Shown: positions 16,621 to 25,715, counted from the first letter of the stretch. The stretch: DNA of 64,000 bases from JAAYAY01 sp963674575 (GCA_963674575.2 CAXXQT010000009.1:1054001-1118000); one strand, 5' to 3'. A program made the numbers and translations. Notes: generated by a model from the sequence alone, not told the origin.

Positions 16621-17949
16621 CTATTGCTCCGGGCGGCAGAAGCTCTGCAGCCAGGTGTCGATGCCTTCCTGGGGGACTTCGAGCGAACGAGTTGTGGGAG
16701 CCGGGGCCGGATAGCCGCCAACTTGTTCCTGGCTGTCGATGATGCGGCCGGTCTTCTCCCGGACTCCGCGGACGATCCGCCGATCGACTTCGTCGCGATC
16801 CCAGGGCCTTGCGCCCGCGTTGAGCAAGACGGTTTCTGCCACCTGCTCGGCAGGCATGGGCTGGAAACCGTCGGGCCAAAGCGGTGGAGCGGTCATGCGG
16901 TGCAAGTCGTCCTCGCTGCCCCGGCGGACGGCGAGGACAGGGCCCGGCTTGCCCGAGAGATCGGTTGCCTGGTTGTCGTCGGCATAGAGTTCCAGCGGGC
17001 CGCCGCCGTCGTAGCTGACCATGGGCACGTTGTCTCGCGTGTCCGGGCCGTAGCGGAGGACGTTGCCCACCAGGCTCATTTGCCCGGCGACATGGGGACG
17101 GCTGCCCCATTCCTTGGCGACCAGGCAGTAATGGACGGCCCGATTTCCCGGATTGTAGATCAAGTTGTTGGAAACAACGCCGCGAACGCCGCCTTTGAAC
17201 AGCGGGTTGCGCTGCACGTTGCATGCATAGAGATTGCCGATCATGGCAATGTTCGTGGCGTTGTCGTGGATCAGGCTCCCCTTGGAATGCTCGCCTTTGC
17301 CGTGACTGGAGTTGCTAAGCCCTTCCGCAATGATGGAGTGGCTGAAGGTCACGTTGTGCGACGTGTGGCGGCGCCACTGTTCGACGTCGTCGCCTTCAAA
17401 TCGCGGGCCGGAAGCAGAGAGGTTCTCGTCAGTGGCCCATGCCACAGAACAGTGATCGATGACCACGCTGCAGGCGCCTCCTCCAAGGCCGATCGCATCG
17501 CACTCCCATCCACTTTTGCGCGGTTGGCCGGCATCGCCGGTTCGCACGCGGACGTGCTGTATCAGGACATCGTGGGTCGTAATCGAGATGCCGCCGCGAG
17601 TGAACGTGATGCCCGGGCTGGGGGCTGTTTGCCCCGCCACGGTGAGCATCGGCTCGGTGATGCGCACCGAATGCCGATCCAGATCGATCACGCCGCCTAC
17701 CTCGAACACGACGATTCGCGGCCCCTTGGCCTGGACGGCTTCGGCAAACGAGCCGGGACCGCTTCGGTTGAGGTTCGTGACCTTGATCACGCGACCGCCG
17801 CGGCCGGCGGAAGTTTCCGTACCGAACCCGACGGCTCCCAAAAACACCCTGTCCGCATTGCCGGCAAGGCACGGCGGCGTCGCGGCAAGGGCTGCCAGAA
17901 TGCACAACAGCAGAGTCGGCCTCCGACGGCCGCCGATCATCCAAGCCAT
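16621..17949 (-). CDS. Secreted pectate-lyase-like beta-helix protein
   Basis: A 442-residue exported protein; GAGGAGAA lies eight bases before the ATG and the signal peptide ends near residue 29 (PPCLAGN). It is a right-handed parallel beta-helix of the pectate lyase superfamily: GAVGFGTETSAGRGGRVIKV at the start, then IVVFEVGGVIDL, GITFTRGGISI, VLIQHVRVRTGD, VVIDHCSVAWATDENLSA and HNVTFSHSIIAEGL. DHCSVAWATDE is the conserved metal-binding region. Polysaccharide lyases of this kind cleave pectate by beta-elimination using calcium. Many planctomycete members act on other uronic acid polymers, so the substrate is open. Length is normal. Confidence 0.83.
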   Translation of the reverse strand: MAWMIGGRRRPTLLLCILAALAATPPCLAGNADRVFLGAVGFGTETSAGRGGRVIKVTNLNRSGPGSFAEAVQAKGPRIVVFEVGGVIDLDRHSVRITEPMLTVAGQTAPSPGITFTRGGISITTHDVLIQHVRVRTGDAGQPRKSGWECDAIGLGGGACSVVIDHCSVAWATDENLSASGPRFEGDDVEQWRRHTSHNVTFSHSIIAEGLSNSSHGKGEHSKGSLIHDNATNIAMIGNLYACNVQRNPLFKGGVRGVVSNNLIYNPGNRAVHYCLVAKEWGSRPHVAGQMSLVGNVLRYGPDTRDNVPMVSYDGGGPLELYADDNQATDLSGKPGPVLAVRRGSEDDLHRMTAPPLWPDGFQPMPAEQVAETVLLNAGARPWDRDEVDRRIVRGVREKTGRIIDSQEQVGGYPAPAPTTRSLEVPQEGIDTWLQSFCRPEQ

Positions 17950-18001
17950 GGCTTCTTCTCCTCGGAAAACGAAAGCGTTTCGTTGCGAAATGCTCAGAAC
18001 C

Positions 18002-18015
18002 GTAGAGTGCGTCTC
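18002..18015 (+). repeat. Degenerate GTAGGGTGCGTC-family copy
   Basis: GTAGAGTGCGTCTC, half of the palindrome only, in the gap between the pectate-lyase-like gene and rnr. Confidence 0.5.
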
Positions 18016-18054
18016 TCCGAACCCGCCGGCGGCAGGGATGCCACCGCTACGAAC

Positions 18055-20382
18055 TCACCGCCGCTTTTTGCGGCGGACAACCTTCTTCTTCGCCGGCTTT
18101 TTCGCCACCTTGCGTTTGGCGGAGGTCGGCTTGCGGGTGGTCTTTCGCTTGACCGTCTTCTTCTGGTTCGTCTTTCTCTGGGCCGGGGCCGGGCGTTTGG
18201 GGCGAGCGGCGGGACGCCCCACGACACGGAACTCGAGTTGACGACGATCGATATCGACCCGGGCCACGGCCACGCGGAGCAGGTCGCCGAGCTGGTAGGT
18301 GTTGCCCGAGCGGAACCCCGAAAGCGTCCGCGATGCCCGGTCGAACTGGTAGTAGTCGTCGGCCAGGGAATTGATGTGGATGAGCCCTTCCGCCGGCAGG
18401 GCGATCCCCTGGGCAAACATCCCAAAGGTCTCGACCCCCGTGACGACCGCGTCCATCTCTTCGCCCACCCGATCTTTCAAGTAGGTGAGCAGCTTGATCT
18501 TGATCAGTTCCCGCTCGGCCTTCTCGGCCCGCTCCTCGCATTGGGAACAGTGCTCGCCCAGGATGACCAAGGCATCGAAATCCGACTCGGGCGGCACGCC
18601 GCGGATCACCGCGTCGAGCAAGCGGTGGACCGTGAGGTCTGGATAGCGGCGAATGGGCGACGTGAAATGGCAATAGCAGTCGCTGGCCAGGGCAAAGTGC
18701 CCCAGGGGCTCCGGGCTGTAAACGGCCCGCTGCATGGACCGAAGCAGGGCATATTGAACAGCCTGCTCCTGAGGCTGTCCGACCACCTTGTTCAGAAGGC
18801 TCTGGATCTCGAAGCGGCTTTCCAGGCTCGGGGTGTCAAAGCCGATTTCGTTGACAAACTCGGTGAGAGCCTTGAGCTTGCGTGGGACGGGCGACTCGTG
18901 AATCCGCCGGAGGAAAGGAATCTCCTTGCCGGCGAGCAAGTCGGCTACCGCCTCGTTGGCTGCCAGCATGAACTCTTCGATGATCTGGTGGCTCTCGGTG
19001 TTCTCCACCCCATGGGCGCCGACCACCTTGCCGTTCTTGTCCAGGTCAACCTTGACCTCCGGCATGTTCATTTCCAACGCGCCGTGCTCGAAACGTCGCT
19101 TGCGGAGGATCATGGCCAACTCATGCATCCGGCCGAGCAAACCGTGCACCGCCTTGCCGAGCTTGCGAACCCAAGGCTTCGGATCGGCCAGGTATTCGTC
19201 CACCTGCTCGTAGGCCAGCCGCTTGTTGCTCTTGATCGCCGCCCGGTGGGCCTCCACGTGGGTTCGCACGCCCTCGGCCGTGAACTCCATGTAGACCGTC
19301 TTCGTGAAGCGGACCTTGTTCGGCTGCAGGCTGGCCAGCCCGTTCGAGATCAACTCGGGCAGCATGGGAATCACGCGGTCGGGCAAGTAAACGCTGGTGC
19401 CACGGGCCTGGGCCTCGCGGTCCAGGGGCGTGTTTGGCTGCACGAAGAGCGACACATCGGCAATGTGCACGCCGAGCCGCCAGTGGCCATTTTCGAGCCG
19501 CTCCAGAGAGATCGCGTCGTCGAAGTCGCGGGCGTCGATGGGGTCGATCGTCAGAACGGTTTCGCCCGTGGCGTCGTAGCGGTCGCCCAGGTCGGTTTCG
19601 TCGAAGGCGGCAACCTGGTCGCGGGCTTCCTGAAGTGCGTCTTCCGCGAATTCGCCGGGCAGCCCGAATTCGTGGATGATTCCCAGCGTATCGACGCCGG
19701 GCTCGCCGCGCGGGCCGAGCACCTCGGTGATCACGCCCTCGCCGGCACGAACGGGGGACGGAAAGCGGATCATCTCGACCACGACCTTGTCGTCGGCCAC
19801 CACGCCCGCCGCCCCTGGATCGCCCACGTGGATCGGTCGGGCGAAGAGCGGACCGTCGATCTGGACGAGCCCGTAGCCGCCGTGTTCGTAGTAGGTGCCG
19901 ACAAAGCGGTTCGTCTGCCGCTCGATGACCTCCACGATTTCGCCCCGCAGGCCCGGATGCTTCTTGCCCGGCGGAAGCAGATGCACGGCCACCACGTCGC
20001 CGTTGGCGGCGTCCTTCGTCCGCTTGGCCGGGATGTAGATGTCGGCGTCCCGGGCGCCCTCGCCACGCGGCGTGCCGGTGGGACGGACGAAGCCGAAGCC
20101 GGATTCATTGCGTCGAAAGGCCCCAACCACCCGGTTTCCCGACGGTTTGGCCTTGGCCTCACCCACAGCAGCGTCCTGGCCGCCCTCGACGGGCAGGATC
20201 AGGTGCCCGGCGCCGTAGCGGAGCTGCCCGGCTGCGATCAGGCGCTTGATGAGCTTCTTCACCAAGGCCACCTCCGACTTGGGCAGTTCCAGTCGTTGGG
20301 CAATCACTCGCGGCTTGGCCGGACGATATTTCGGCCGACCTACCAGTTCCAGGATCGCTTCGGTAAGTTCGGTCGGATTCAT
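18055..20382 (-). CDS. rnr: Ribonuclease R
   Basis: A 775-residue 3'-5' exoribonuclease of the RNase II/R family, which degrades structured RNA in the cytoplasm. The ATG at 20382 follows GAGGG; the frame stays open 17 codons further up, but that part is a dispersed repeat. Order: winged-helix N-terminus (1-70), cold-shock/OB domains, the RNB catalytic domain with IDPIDARDFDDAISL whose Asp residues bind magnesium, then PNTPLDREAQARGTSVYLPD and FTSPIRRYPDL, an S1 domain, and a tail of about 50 residues rich in Lys and Arg (KKKVVRRKKRR). The basic tail is typical of RNase R rather than RNase II and helps unwind RNA. The next gene upstream is another RNA-processing nuclease. Confidence 0.95.
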   Translation of the reverse strand: MNPTELTEAILELVGRPKYRPAKPRVIAQRLELPKSEVALVKKLIKRLIAAGQLRYGAGHLILPVEGGQDAAVGEAKAKPSGNRVVGAFRRNESGFGFVRPTGTPRGEGARDADIYIPAKRTKDAANGDVVAVHLLPPGKKHPGLRGEIVEVIERQTNRFVGTYYEHGGYGLVQIDGPLFARPIHVGDPGAAGVVADDKVVVEMIRFPSPVRAGEGVITEVLGPRGEPGVDTLGIIHEFGLPGEFAEDALQEARDQVAAFDETDLGDRYDATGETVLTIDPIDARDFDDAISLERLENGHWRLGVHIADVSLFVQPNTPLDREAQARGTSVYLPDRVIPMLPELISNGLASLQPNKVRFTKTVYMEFTAEGVRTHVEAHRAAIKSNKRLAYEQVDEYLADPKPWVRKLGKAVHGLLGRMHELAMILRKRRFEHGALEMNMPEVKVDLDKNGKVVGAHGVENTESHQIIEEFMLAANEAVADLLAGKEIPFLRRIHESPVPRKLKALTEFVNEIGFDTPSLESRFEIQSLLNKVVGQPQEQAVQYALLRSMQRAVYSPEPLGHFALASDCYCHFTSPIRRYPDLTVHRLLDAVIRGVPPESDFDALVILGEHCSQCEERAEKAERELIKIKLLTYLKDRVGEEMDAVVTGVETFGMFAQGIALPAEGLIHINSLADDYYQFDRASRTLSGFRSGNTYQLGDLLRVAVARVDIDRRQLEFRVVGRPAARPKRPAPAQRKTNQKKTVKRKTTRKPTSAKRKVAKKPAKKKVVRRKKRR

Positions 20383-20409
20383 GAGGGTGCCCTCGTTGAG
20401 CTTCAAATA

Positions 20410-20431
20410 GTAGGGTGCGTCTTGACGCACC
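20410..20431 (+). repeat. Dispersed palindrome, GTAGGGTGCGTC family, copy 5
   Basis: GTAGGGTGCGTCTTGACGCA then CC, in the gap between rnr and the HD-nuclease gene. It faces copy 6. Confidence 0.85.
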
Positions 20432-20464
20432 AAGTAATCGCGTCAAAAGGTCCGGTCAAATCTT

Positions 20465-20486
20465 GGTGCGTCAAGACACACCCTAC
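20465..20486 (-). repeat. Dispersed palindrome, GTAGGGTGCGTC family, copy 6
   Basis: GGTGCGTCAAGACACACCCT then AC, inverted to copy 5 with 33 bases between. Just after it comes a run of CTGCTCAC/TCACTGCTC words that reaches the stop codon of the next gene. Confidence 0.85.
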
Positions 20487-20514
20487 GAACTGCTCACGGC
20501 TCACTGCTCCTTCC

Positions 20515-21492
20515 TCACTTCTCACCGCTCCCATATCCCTTGAACAGCTTTCGACCCATGTTCTGGTTATAGAGGGTCCAGGGACTATCCACGTTGGGGT
20601 CGTCGCGAAGTTGCTGCTGGAAGGAGAAGACCTTGGCGTCGAGATTATCGAGATAGAAGAGGGCGAGGGCTTCGAGGGTCATGGGCAGTTTGGGACTGCC
20701 GTATTCATATTGGCCGTGGTGGGACACGACCATGTGTTTCAGGCGAAGGACCTTTTCATGGTCGATCGGTTCGCCGGAGAGTTTCTCCGCCTCGCGGACC
20801 TTCTCTTCGAGCATGCCCACGGCCATGACGAGGTGGCCGATCAATTGGCCCTCGTCGCTGTAGGCCATGTCGCGATCGTAGACGAGTTCGTCGATCTTGG
20901 CCATATCATGGAGAAAGGCCCCCATGACGAGCAGGTTGGCATCAATCTGGGGATAGCAGGGGGCAATGCGAGTAGCGGCGTCCATGAGGTTCACCACGTG
21001 CTCCAGCAGGCCGCCCTGGTAGGCATGGTGCAGCTTGATGCCGGCCGGAGCGCGGCAGAACTTGCTCATGAACTGTTCGTCCATGAGAAAACACTCGGCC
21101 AGCGTGACCAGTTCCGGATCGCTCAGTCCGCGGAGCATGGCGGCCAGCTTGCCGCGAAGCCGATCGATGTCGGCGGGGGTGAGGGGGAGGAACTCCTCCT
21201 CGTTGACCTCACTCGGTTCCAGGGACATGACATGGGTGGCGATCATCTGGAGCGCCCCCTGAAAAAGCTGGGTCGTGCCCTCGACGCGAACGTAATCGCC
21301 GTTCTCAAAGGTGCGGTAGATTTCCTCGGTGGCATTCCACATTCGAGTCGGGATCGAGCCGGTCCGGTCGGACAATTCCATTTGCAGGTAGAGATTCCCG
21401 TTTCGATTGGGACGCAATTGCTTCCCCGTAACACGGAAAACCTCGGCAACAGTTTCCTGTTCCCGAAGATCACAAACGTACCGACGCGCCAT
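20515..21492 (-). CDS. OB-fold and HD-domain 3'-5' exoribonuclease, YhaM-like
   Basis: A 325-residue cytoplasmic protein. The ATG at 21492 is preferred over a start 90 bases upstream, because MARRYVCDL begins the conserved part. Residues 1-95 form an OB fold (GNLYLQMELSDRTGSIPTRMW, quoted in part: YLQMELSDRTGSIPTRMW). Residues about 130-300 form an HD metal-dependent domain: KLHHAYQGGLLEHV, then LVMGAFLHDMAKIDEL, and HMVVSHHGQYEYGSP. This architecture is that of YhaM/CBF1, a manganese- or cobalt-dependent exoribonuclease described in Firmicutes. It sits directly upstream of rnr on the same strand, so the two may form an RNA-decay unit despite the repeat between them. Confidence 0.85.
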   Translation of the reverse strand: MARRYVCDLREQETVAEVFRVTGKQLRPNRNGNLYLQMELSDRTGSIPTRMWNATEEIYRTFENGDYVRVEGTTQLFQGALQMIATHVMSLEPSEVNEEEFLPLTPADIDRLRGKLAAMLRGLSDPELVTLAECFLMDEQFMSKFCRAPAGIKLHHAYQGGLLEHVVNLMDAATRIAPCYPQIDANLLVMGAFLHDMAKIDELVYDRDMAYSDEGQLIGHLVMAVGMLEEKVREAEKLSGEPIDHEKVLRLKHMVVSHHGQYEYGSPKLPMTLEALALFYLDNLDAKVFSFQQQLRDDPNVDSPWTLYNQNMGRKLFKGYGSGEK

Positions 21493-21946
21493 AAAAACTG
21501 CTCCGATTGTACCCGGCCTGGAGAATTCAAGAAAACAGGGGCCAGGGAGGATGAAAAGGACGATTTCGCCCCGGAATGCCATATCTCACGCCCAATTTTA
21601 GGGTGGTTGGGCGCTTCCCACAAGTGGCGGGTGGGATGGGGGACACCCCTGAACACGGCCCCCCTCCCGACAATGCACTTTTAGATTCCTCGCGGCTGTT
21701 CTAGAATGGCAGCTTTCTCCCTGCGGCGATCCGCCGGCAATGGAGAGAATGTGCGTGTCGTTCTTCGCGGGGCTGTCTTGTGATTTGGTGCCGTGTCGGG
21801 GTGATCCTGACGCAACCTGTCGGCACTGGCTGGCAAGCCCCCGCGTCACCGCCCCGCGACTCCAGCCAGCCTGACATACTGCCTTGGACTCCAACTTCCT
21901 GAAGTCCGATTTCCTGACCCCTGACCCCTGAACCCTGCCAACTCCC
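21493..21946. other. Spacer between divergent OB-HD nuclease and proS genes
   Basis: No gene found. Near proS it contains CCTGACCCCTGACCCCTGAA, a low-complexity word repeat. No T-box or other leader structure is evident. Confidence 0.55.
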
Positions 21947-23713
21947 ATGTACTGGTCCCGAACGTTCATTCCCACGATGAAGGAAACGCCCGAAGGGGCA
22001 GAGATTCCCAGCCATATCCTCATGCTGCGAGCCGGCCTGATCTCGCAAGTGATGGCAGGCGCCTACACCTACCTGCCCATGGGCCTCCGGTCGCTCAGCA
22101 AGGCGGCCCAGATCGTCCGCGAGGAAATGAACCGCGCCGGGGCCGTTGAACTCGTCATGCCCGCCATGTCGCCTATCTCGCTGTGGGATCAGACCGGACG
22201 GACCGAGGCCTTCGGCGACGTGCTCGTCAAGCTCGATCTGCCCCGCAGTGGGCGCAAGGTTCGCGTCGTTCTCGGCCCGACCCACGAGGAAATCATCACC
22301 GACCTGGTCAGCCGGCAGATCTCCAGCTATCGGCAGATGCCGATCACGCTCTACCAGATCCAGAACAAGTTCCGCAACGAGGAACGGCCCCGCTTCGGCG
22401 TGCTCCGCACCAGCGAGTTCCTCATGAAGGACGCCTACAGCTTCGACACGGACGTGGAATCGCTCGGCAAGAGCTACGACGCCATGTACGACGCCTATTG
22501 CCGGATCTTCGAGCGTTGCGGCGTGCCCTACCTGCCCGTTGAAGCCGAAAGCGGACCGATCGGGGGCGACGCGAGCCACGAGTTCATGATCCCCTCCGAC
22601 AACGGCGAGGACACGGTGGTCCACTGCCCCCAGTGCGGCTACGCCGCCAACACGGAAAAGGCAGAGATCGGCGAGCGGCGAGGAGAAACGCAGGACGTCG
22701 AACTGGCCGAGGTTGCGAAAGTCGACACGCCGGGCGCCGCCACCATCGAGCAGGTCAGCACGTTTCTCAAGTGCCGCCCCTCCGACCTCATCAAGACGTT
22801 GCTCTATGAGGCCGATGGCAAGCCCGTGGCCGTCCTCGTTCGCGGCGACCACGAGGCCAACGAGAACAAGGTTCGGCGCGCGATCGGGGCCGAGCGAATC
22901 GAACTGGCCGCCCCGGGCACCATCGAGCGGGTGACGGGGGCCCCAGTCGGCTTCGCCGGGCCAGTTGGCATGGCCGAAAAGATCCCCATTTACGCCGATG
23001 CCGACGTGCAGTTCCTCCGCAACGGCGTGACGGGGGCCAACGCCGCCGACGCCCACCTGACGGGCGTGAATCCGGGACGGGACTTTGAGCCCGACACCTA
23101 CGCCGACCTTCGAGACGCCGTGGCCGGCGATCCGTGCCCCCGCTGCCCCAGCGTGCTGACGATTCGCCAAGCCATCGAAGTGGGCCACGTGTTCAAACTG
23201 GGCACCAAGTACTCCGAGGCCCTGGAGGCTCGATTCTCCGACGCCAAGGAGCAACTTCACCCGATCATCATGGGCTGCTACGGCATCGGCATCGCCCGCA
23301 TCCTCGCCGGCCTGGTCGAGACGAATCACGACAAGGCCGGCATCGTCTGGTCGGTCCCCCTCGCCCCCTACGAGGTCCTGCTCGTGCCGATGAAGGTCAA
23401 GGACGAGGAGTCGATGAAACTAACCGAGTCCCTTCACGACGAACTGACAGCGGCGAGAGTTGAGGTCCTCGTGGACGATCGCGACGCCCGGGCCGGGGTC
23501 AAGTTCAACGACGCGGACCTGGTCGGCTTCCCCTTGCGAGTCGTCATCGGCCCCCGCGGGCTGAAGGAAGGCAAGCTGGAAGTGAAATGGCGTTGGGAGA
23601 GCGAAGCTGAGATGATCAACATCGAAGGCGCCGCCCAAACACTGGCGGACTGGATTGTCGAAGAGAAAAGAACCAATGCCCGGTTTCTGGCACGCGGCAA
23701 CGATAAAGAATAA
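21947..23713 (+). CDS. proS: Prolyl-tRNA synthetase
   Basis: A 588-residue class II aminoacyl-tRNA synthetase that charges tRNA-Pro. It is of the long bacterial type: the class II core with GPTHEEIITDLV and RNEERPRFGVLRTSEFLMKD (motif 2), an inserted YbaK-like editing domain around residues 225-380 that hydrolyses Ala-tRNA-Pro, motif 3 with MGCYGIGIARILAG, and the anticodon-binding domain (PYEVLLVPM to the end). CPQCGYAANTEKAE and CPRCPS contain extra Cys pairs inside the insertion. The ATG has no Shine-Dalgarno sequence, but MYWSRTFIPTMKETPE matches the family start. Flanked on both sides by repeats. Confidence 0.95.
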   Translation: MYWSRTFIPTMKETPEGAEIPSHILMLRAGLISQVMAGAYTYLPMGLRSLSKAAQIVREEMNRAGAVELVMPAMSPISLWDQTGRTEAFGDVLVKLDLPRSGRKVRVVLGPTHEEIITDLVSRQISSYRQMPITLYQIQNKFRNEERPRFGVLRTSEFLMKDAYSFDTDVESLGKSYDAMYDAYCRIFERCGVPYLPVEAESGPIGGDASHEFMIPSDNGEDTVVHCPQCGYAANTEKAEIGERRGETQDVELAEVAKVDTPGAATIEQVSTFLKCRPSDLIKTLLYEADGKPVAVLVRGDHEANENKVRRAIGAERIELAAPGTIERVTGAPVGFAGPVGMAEKIPIYADADVQFLRNGVTGANAADAHLTGVNPGRDFEPDTYADLRDAVAGDPCPRCPSVLTIRQAIEVGHVFKLGTKYSEALEARFSDAKEQLHPIIMGCYGIGIARILAGLVETNHDKAGIVWSVPLAPYEVLLVPMKVKDEESMKLTESLHDELTAARVEVLVDDRDARAGVKFNDADLVGFPLRVVIGPRGLKEGKLEVKWRWESEAEMINIEGAAQTLADWIVEEKRTNARFLARGNDKE

Positions 23714-23718
23714 CAGGA

Positions 23719-23850
23719 CAAATTCGAAATACGAATCTCGAAATACGAAACAAATTCAAAATCAGAAGCACGAAACGTGTTGATGGTTTGGGGCATTCGG
23801 ATTTCGAGTTTCGGATTTGTTTCGGGTTTCGATATTCGTATTTCGGATTT
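23719..23850. repeat. AT-rich dispersed hairpin element, copy 1
   Basis: An imperfect long inverted repeat rich in TTCGAAAT, TACGAA and TTTCGGATTTG words. The left arm contains GAAACAAATTCAAAATCAG, the right arm TTTCGGATTTGTTTCG. It is far less GC-rich than its surroundings and fills the gap from the proS stop to within eight bases of the next start codon. Copy 2 is at 27101-27222. Confidence 0.9.
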
Positions 23851-23857
23851 CCCCCCC

Positions 23858-24289
23858 ATGCCTGCCGTATTTCACTGGGAACATATTGTTGAAGATGCGG
23901 AGATCGACGGCCAGGACCACGCGAACAATGTGGCCTACGTCGAATGGCTCCAGGCGGCGGCCGTGCGCCATTCGGCCGCCCAGGGATGGTCGGGATCGCG
24001 TTACAAGGAGGTCGGCCACGGCTGGGTGGTGCGGCGGCACACGATCGAATACCTCCAGCCGGCCCACGCCGGCGACGCCATCGTGGTCCGCACTTGGGTT
24101 GCGTCGATGAAACGCGTCTCGTCGGTTCGAAAATACGAGGTGCTCCGACCGAGCGACGGCGCCTTGCTGGCCAAGGCGGAAACGCTTTGGGCGTTCATTG
24201 ACTACGCCGCCCGCCAACCCCGACGGATCTTGCAGGAAGTGATCGACGCCTTCGAGTTGGTGGAGAATCCGCCGCCGCTGACACTCTGA
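23858..24289 (+). CDS. Acyl-CoA thioesterase, 4HBT/YbgC family
   Basis: A 143-residue hot-dog-fold thioesterase. The motif DAEIDGQDHANNVAYVEWLQ holds the catalytic Asp and the HxNN signature of 4-hydroxybenzoyl-CoA thioesterase relatives; VRTWVASMKRVSSVRKYEVL and LLAKAETLWAFID are the usual central strands. It would hydrolyse short or aromatic acyl-CoA in the cytoplasm. The start at 23858 is chosen because family homology begins there, but there is no ribosome site: the preceding bases are a run of C and then the AT-rich repeat, and the frame stays open into the repeat. The repeat may have replaced the original translation signal. Confidence 0.85.
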   Translation: MPAVFHWEHIVEDAEIDGQDHANNVAYVEWLQAAAVRHSAAQGWSGSRYKEVGHGWVVRRHTIEYLQPAHAGDAIVVRTWVASMKRVSSVRKYEVLRPSDGALLAKAETLWAFIDYAARQPRRILQEVIDAFELVENPPPLTL

Positions 24290-24332
24290 TCCCTGCAGAC
24301 CAAAACCAACATTCCAACGAGGAACTTCAGCC

Positions 24333-24914
24333 ATGAAAGTGCTTGTCATTCTCGGCCACCAGCGCCCGGGCAGCTTCTGCCATGCCATCACCGAGACGGC
24401 CGTCCAACAGCTCCAGGCGGACGGACACGAGACGATCGTCCACGACCTCTACCAGGAAGGTTTCGATCCGATTCTCCCCGATTCGGAGATCGGACGCGAC
24501 GTGCAGCTCGACTCCACGGTGCAGCAGCATTGCGACGAATTGATGGCCGTCGACGGCTATGTGGTGGTCCATCCGAACTGGTGGGCAGGACCTCCTGCCA
24601 TTCTCAAAGGCTGGGTCGATCGAGTCATCCGTCAGGGCCTGGCCTATTCCTTCGGGGAGAACGGCGTGAATGGCCACCTGGCCGGCAAGACGGCCGTGGT
24701 CATCACCACGTCGAACACGCCGCGGGATGTGGAACTGCAAGTCTATGGCGATCCCCTGGAGAACCTCTGGAAAACGTGCATCTTCGGTATGTGCGGAGTC
24801 GAGGATTTCATTCGCCGCAACTTCGAACCGATCGTGCTCAGCACGCCCGAACAACGGGCCGAGTGGCTTGAGGAAACCAAGAAGCTCGTCCACGAACGAT
24901 TCTCCGCCAAGTGA
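24333..24914 (+). CDS. NAD(P)H-dependent oxidoreductase, flavodoxin fold
   Basis: A 193-residue flavoprotein of the NQO1/KefF/MdaB group. It begins MKVLVILGHQRPGSF, where the loop after the first strand binds FMN or FAD phosphate; HDLYQEGFDP and VHPNWWAGPPAILKGWVDRV are the family's substrate-side and dimer motifs, followed by a typical GK-rich strand (LAGKTAVVITTSNTP). It would reduce quinones or similar compounds by two electrons. GAGGAA lies eight bases before the ATG. The next gene starts ten bases after its stop, so the two are co-transcribed. Confidence 0.88.
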   Translation: MKVLVILGHQRPGSFCHAITETAVQQLQADGHETIVHDLYQEGFDPILPDSEIGRDVQLDSTVQQHCDELMAVDGYVVVHPNWWAGPPAILKGWVDRVIRQGLAYSFGENGVNGHLAGKTAVVITTSNTPRDVELQVYGDPLENLWKTCIFGMCGVEDFIRRNFEPIVLSTPEQRAEWLEETKKLVHERFSAK

Positions 24915-24924
24915 GGAACCGACC

Positions 24925-25632
24925 ATGACCAGCCTCCGCTCGATCATTGCCGTTGTCTGCTTTCTCTCCCTGTTTGTGAGCAGTTCATGGGCTCAGGAGA
25001 GGCCTGTCGTGGTCGCCTTGATCGGCGACTCCACCGTGACCGATGCCGCCGGATGGGGCAAGGCCTTCGCCGGACGCTTCAACGACCGTGTGAAGGTCCT
25101 CAATTTCTCGGTGGGAGGACGCAGTTCGAAGAGTTGGTACGACGAAAAACGCCTGCCGAAGGTCCTGGAGGCGAAGCCCGAATACGCCTTGATCCAGTTC
25201 GGGCACAATGGCCAGCCCGGCAAGGGCCCGGCACGCGAGACCGACCCGGCCACGACCTACCGCGATTATCTGAAAATCTACATCAACGCCTTCCGCGAAA
25301 TCGGGGCCACGCCGATCCTCGTCAGTTCGGTCACTCGGCGCAGCTTCGGCGAGGACGGCAAGATCCAATCGTCACTGGAGCCGTGGGCCAAGGCGGCTGG
25401 GGAAGTGGCGGCCGAAACGAAAGTGCCGTTTCTCAATCTCCATTCGGCCAGCGTGGCCTATCACAACCGGATCGGCCCGGAAGAGAGCATGACCCTCAAC
25501 CTCAAAGAAGGCGATCGGACCCATTTCAACAAGAAAGGGGCCGAGGCCATCACCGATTTGATCGTGTCCGAACTCGCCAAGACCTGTCCGCATCTCGCCC
25601 GCTATCTGAAATCGCCCGCCTCGGACAAGTAA
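24925..25632 (+). CDS. Secreted SGNH esterase, rhamnogalacturonan acetylesterase-like
   Basis: A 235-residue exported esterase; the signal peptide ends near residue 23 (SSSWAQE). Block I is ALIGDSTVTD with the nucleophile Ser, block II FSVGGRSSKSW with the oxyanion Gly, block III FGHNGQPGKG with the Asn, and block V GDRTHFNKKGAEA with the Asp-His pair. This set matches carbohydrate esterase family 12, which removes acetyl groups from rhamnogalacturonan or xylan. GTGAGGAACC at the end of the upstream gene supplies the ribosome site. Coupling with a cytoplasmic oxidoreductase has no obvious metabolic reason. It fits the pectate-lyase-like gene at 16621. Confidence 0.85.
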   Translation: MTSLRSIIAVVCFLSLFVSSSWAQERPVVVALIGDSTVTDAAGWGKAFAGRFNDRVKVLNFSVGGRSSKSWYDEKRLPKVLEAKPEYALIQFGHNGQPGKGPARETDPATTYRDYLKIYINAFREIGATPILVSSVTRRSFGEDGKIQSSLEPWAKAAGEVAAETKVPFLNLHSASVAYHNRIGPEESMTLNLKEGDRTHFNKKGAEAITDLIVSELAKTCPHLARYLKSPASDK

Positions 25633-25685
25633 CGGAACAGGCAGTAGCCCCGACCAAGGACATGGCCTCGCTTCGAGCGGGGTTC

Positions 25686-25715
25686 TTGCCGATTTCCAGC
25701 CCCCGATGGCATAAT
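25686..25715 (+). promoter_or_regulatory. Candidate promoter for the EF-P-like gene
   Basis: TTGCCG (25686-25691), an 18-base spacer and CATAAT (25710-25715), 61 bases before the start codon. Confidence 0.4.

Noticed and set aside
16624..21684. A very long open frame (1,686 codons) on the plus strand
   Set aside because: It is antisense to the pectate-lyase-like, rnr and OB-HD nuclease genes, all with clear family motifs. It has no domain sense and arises from high GC with few stop codons.
21493..21946. T-box or other leader before proS
   Set aside because: No specifier-loop pattern, conserved T-box sequence or terminator/antiterminator pair was seen; T-boxes are not expected in this phylum.
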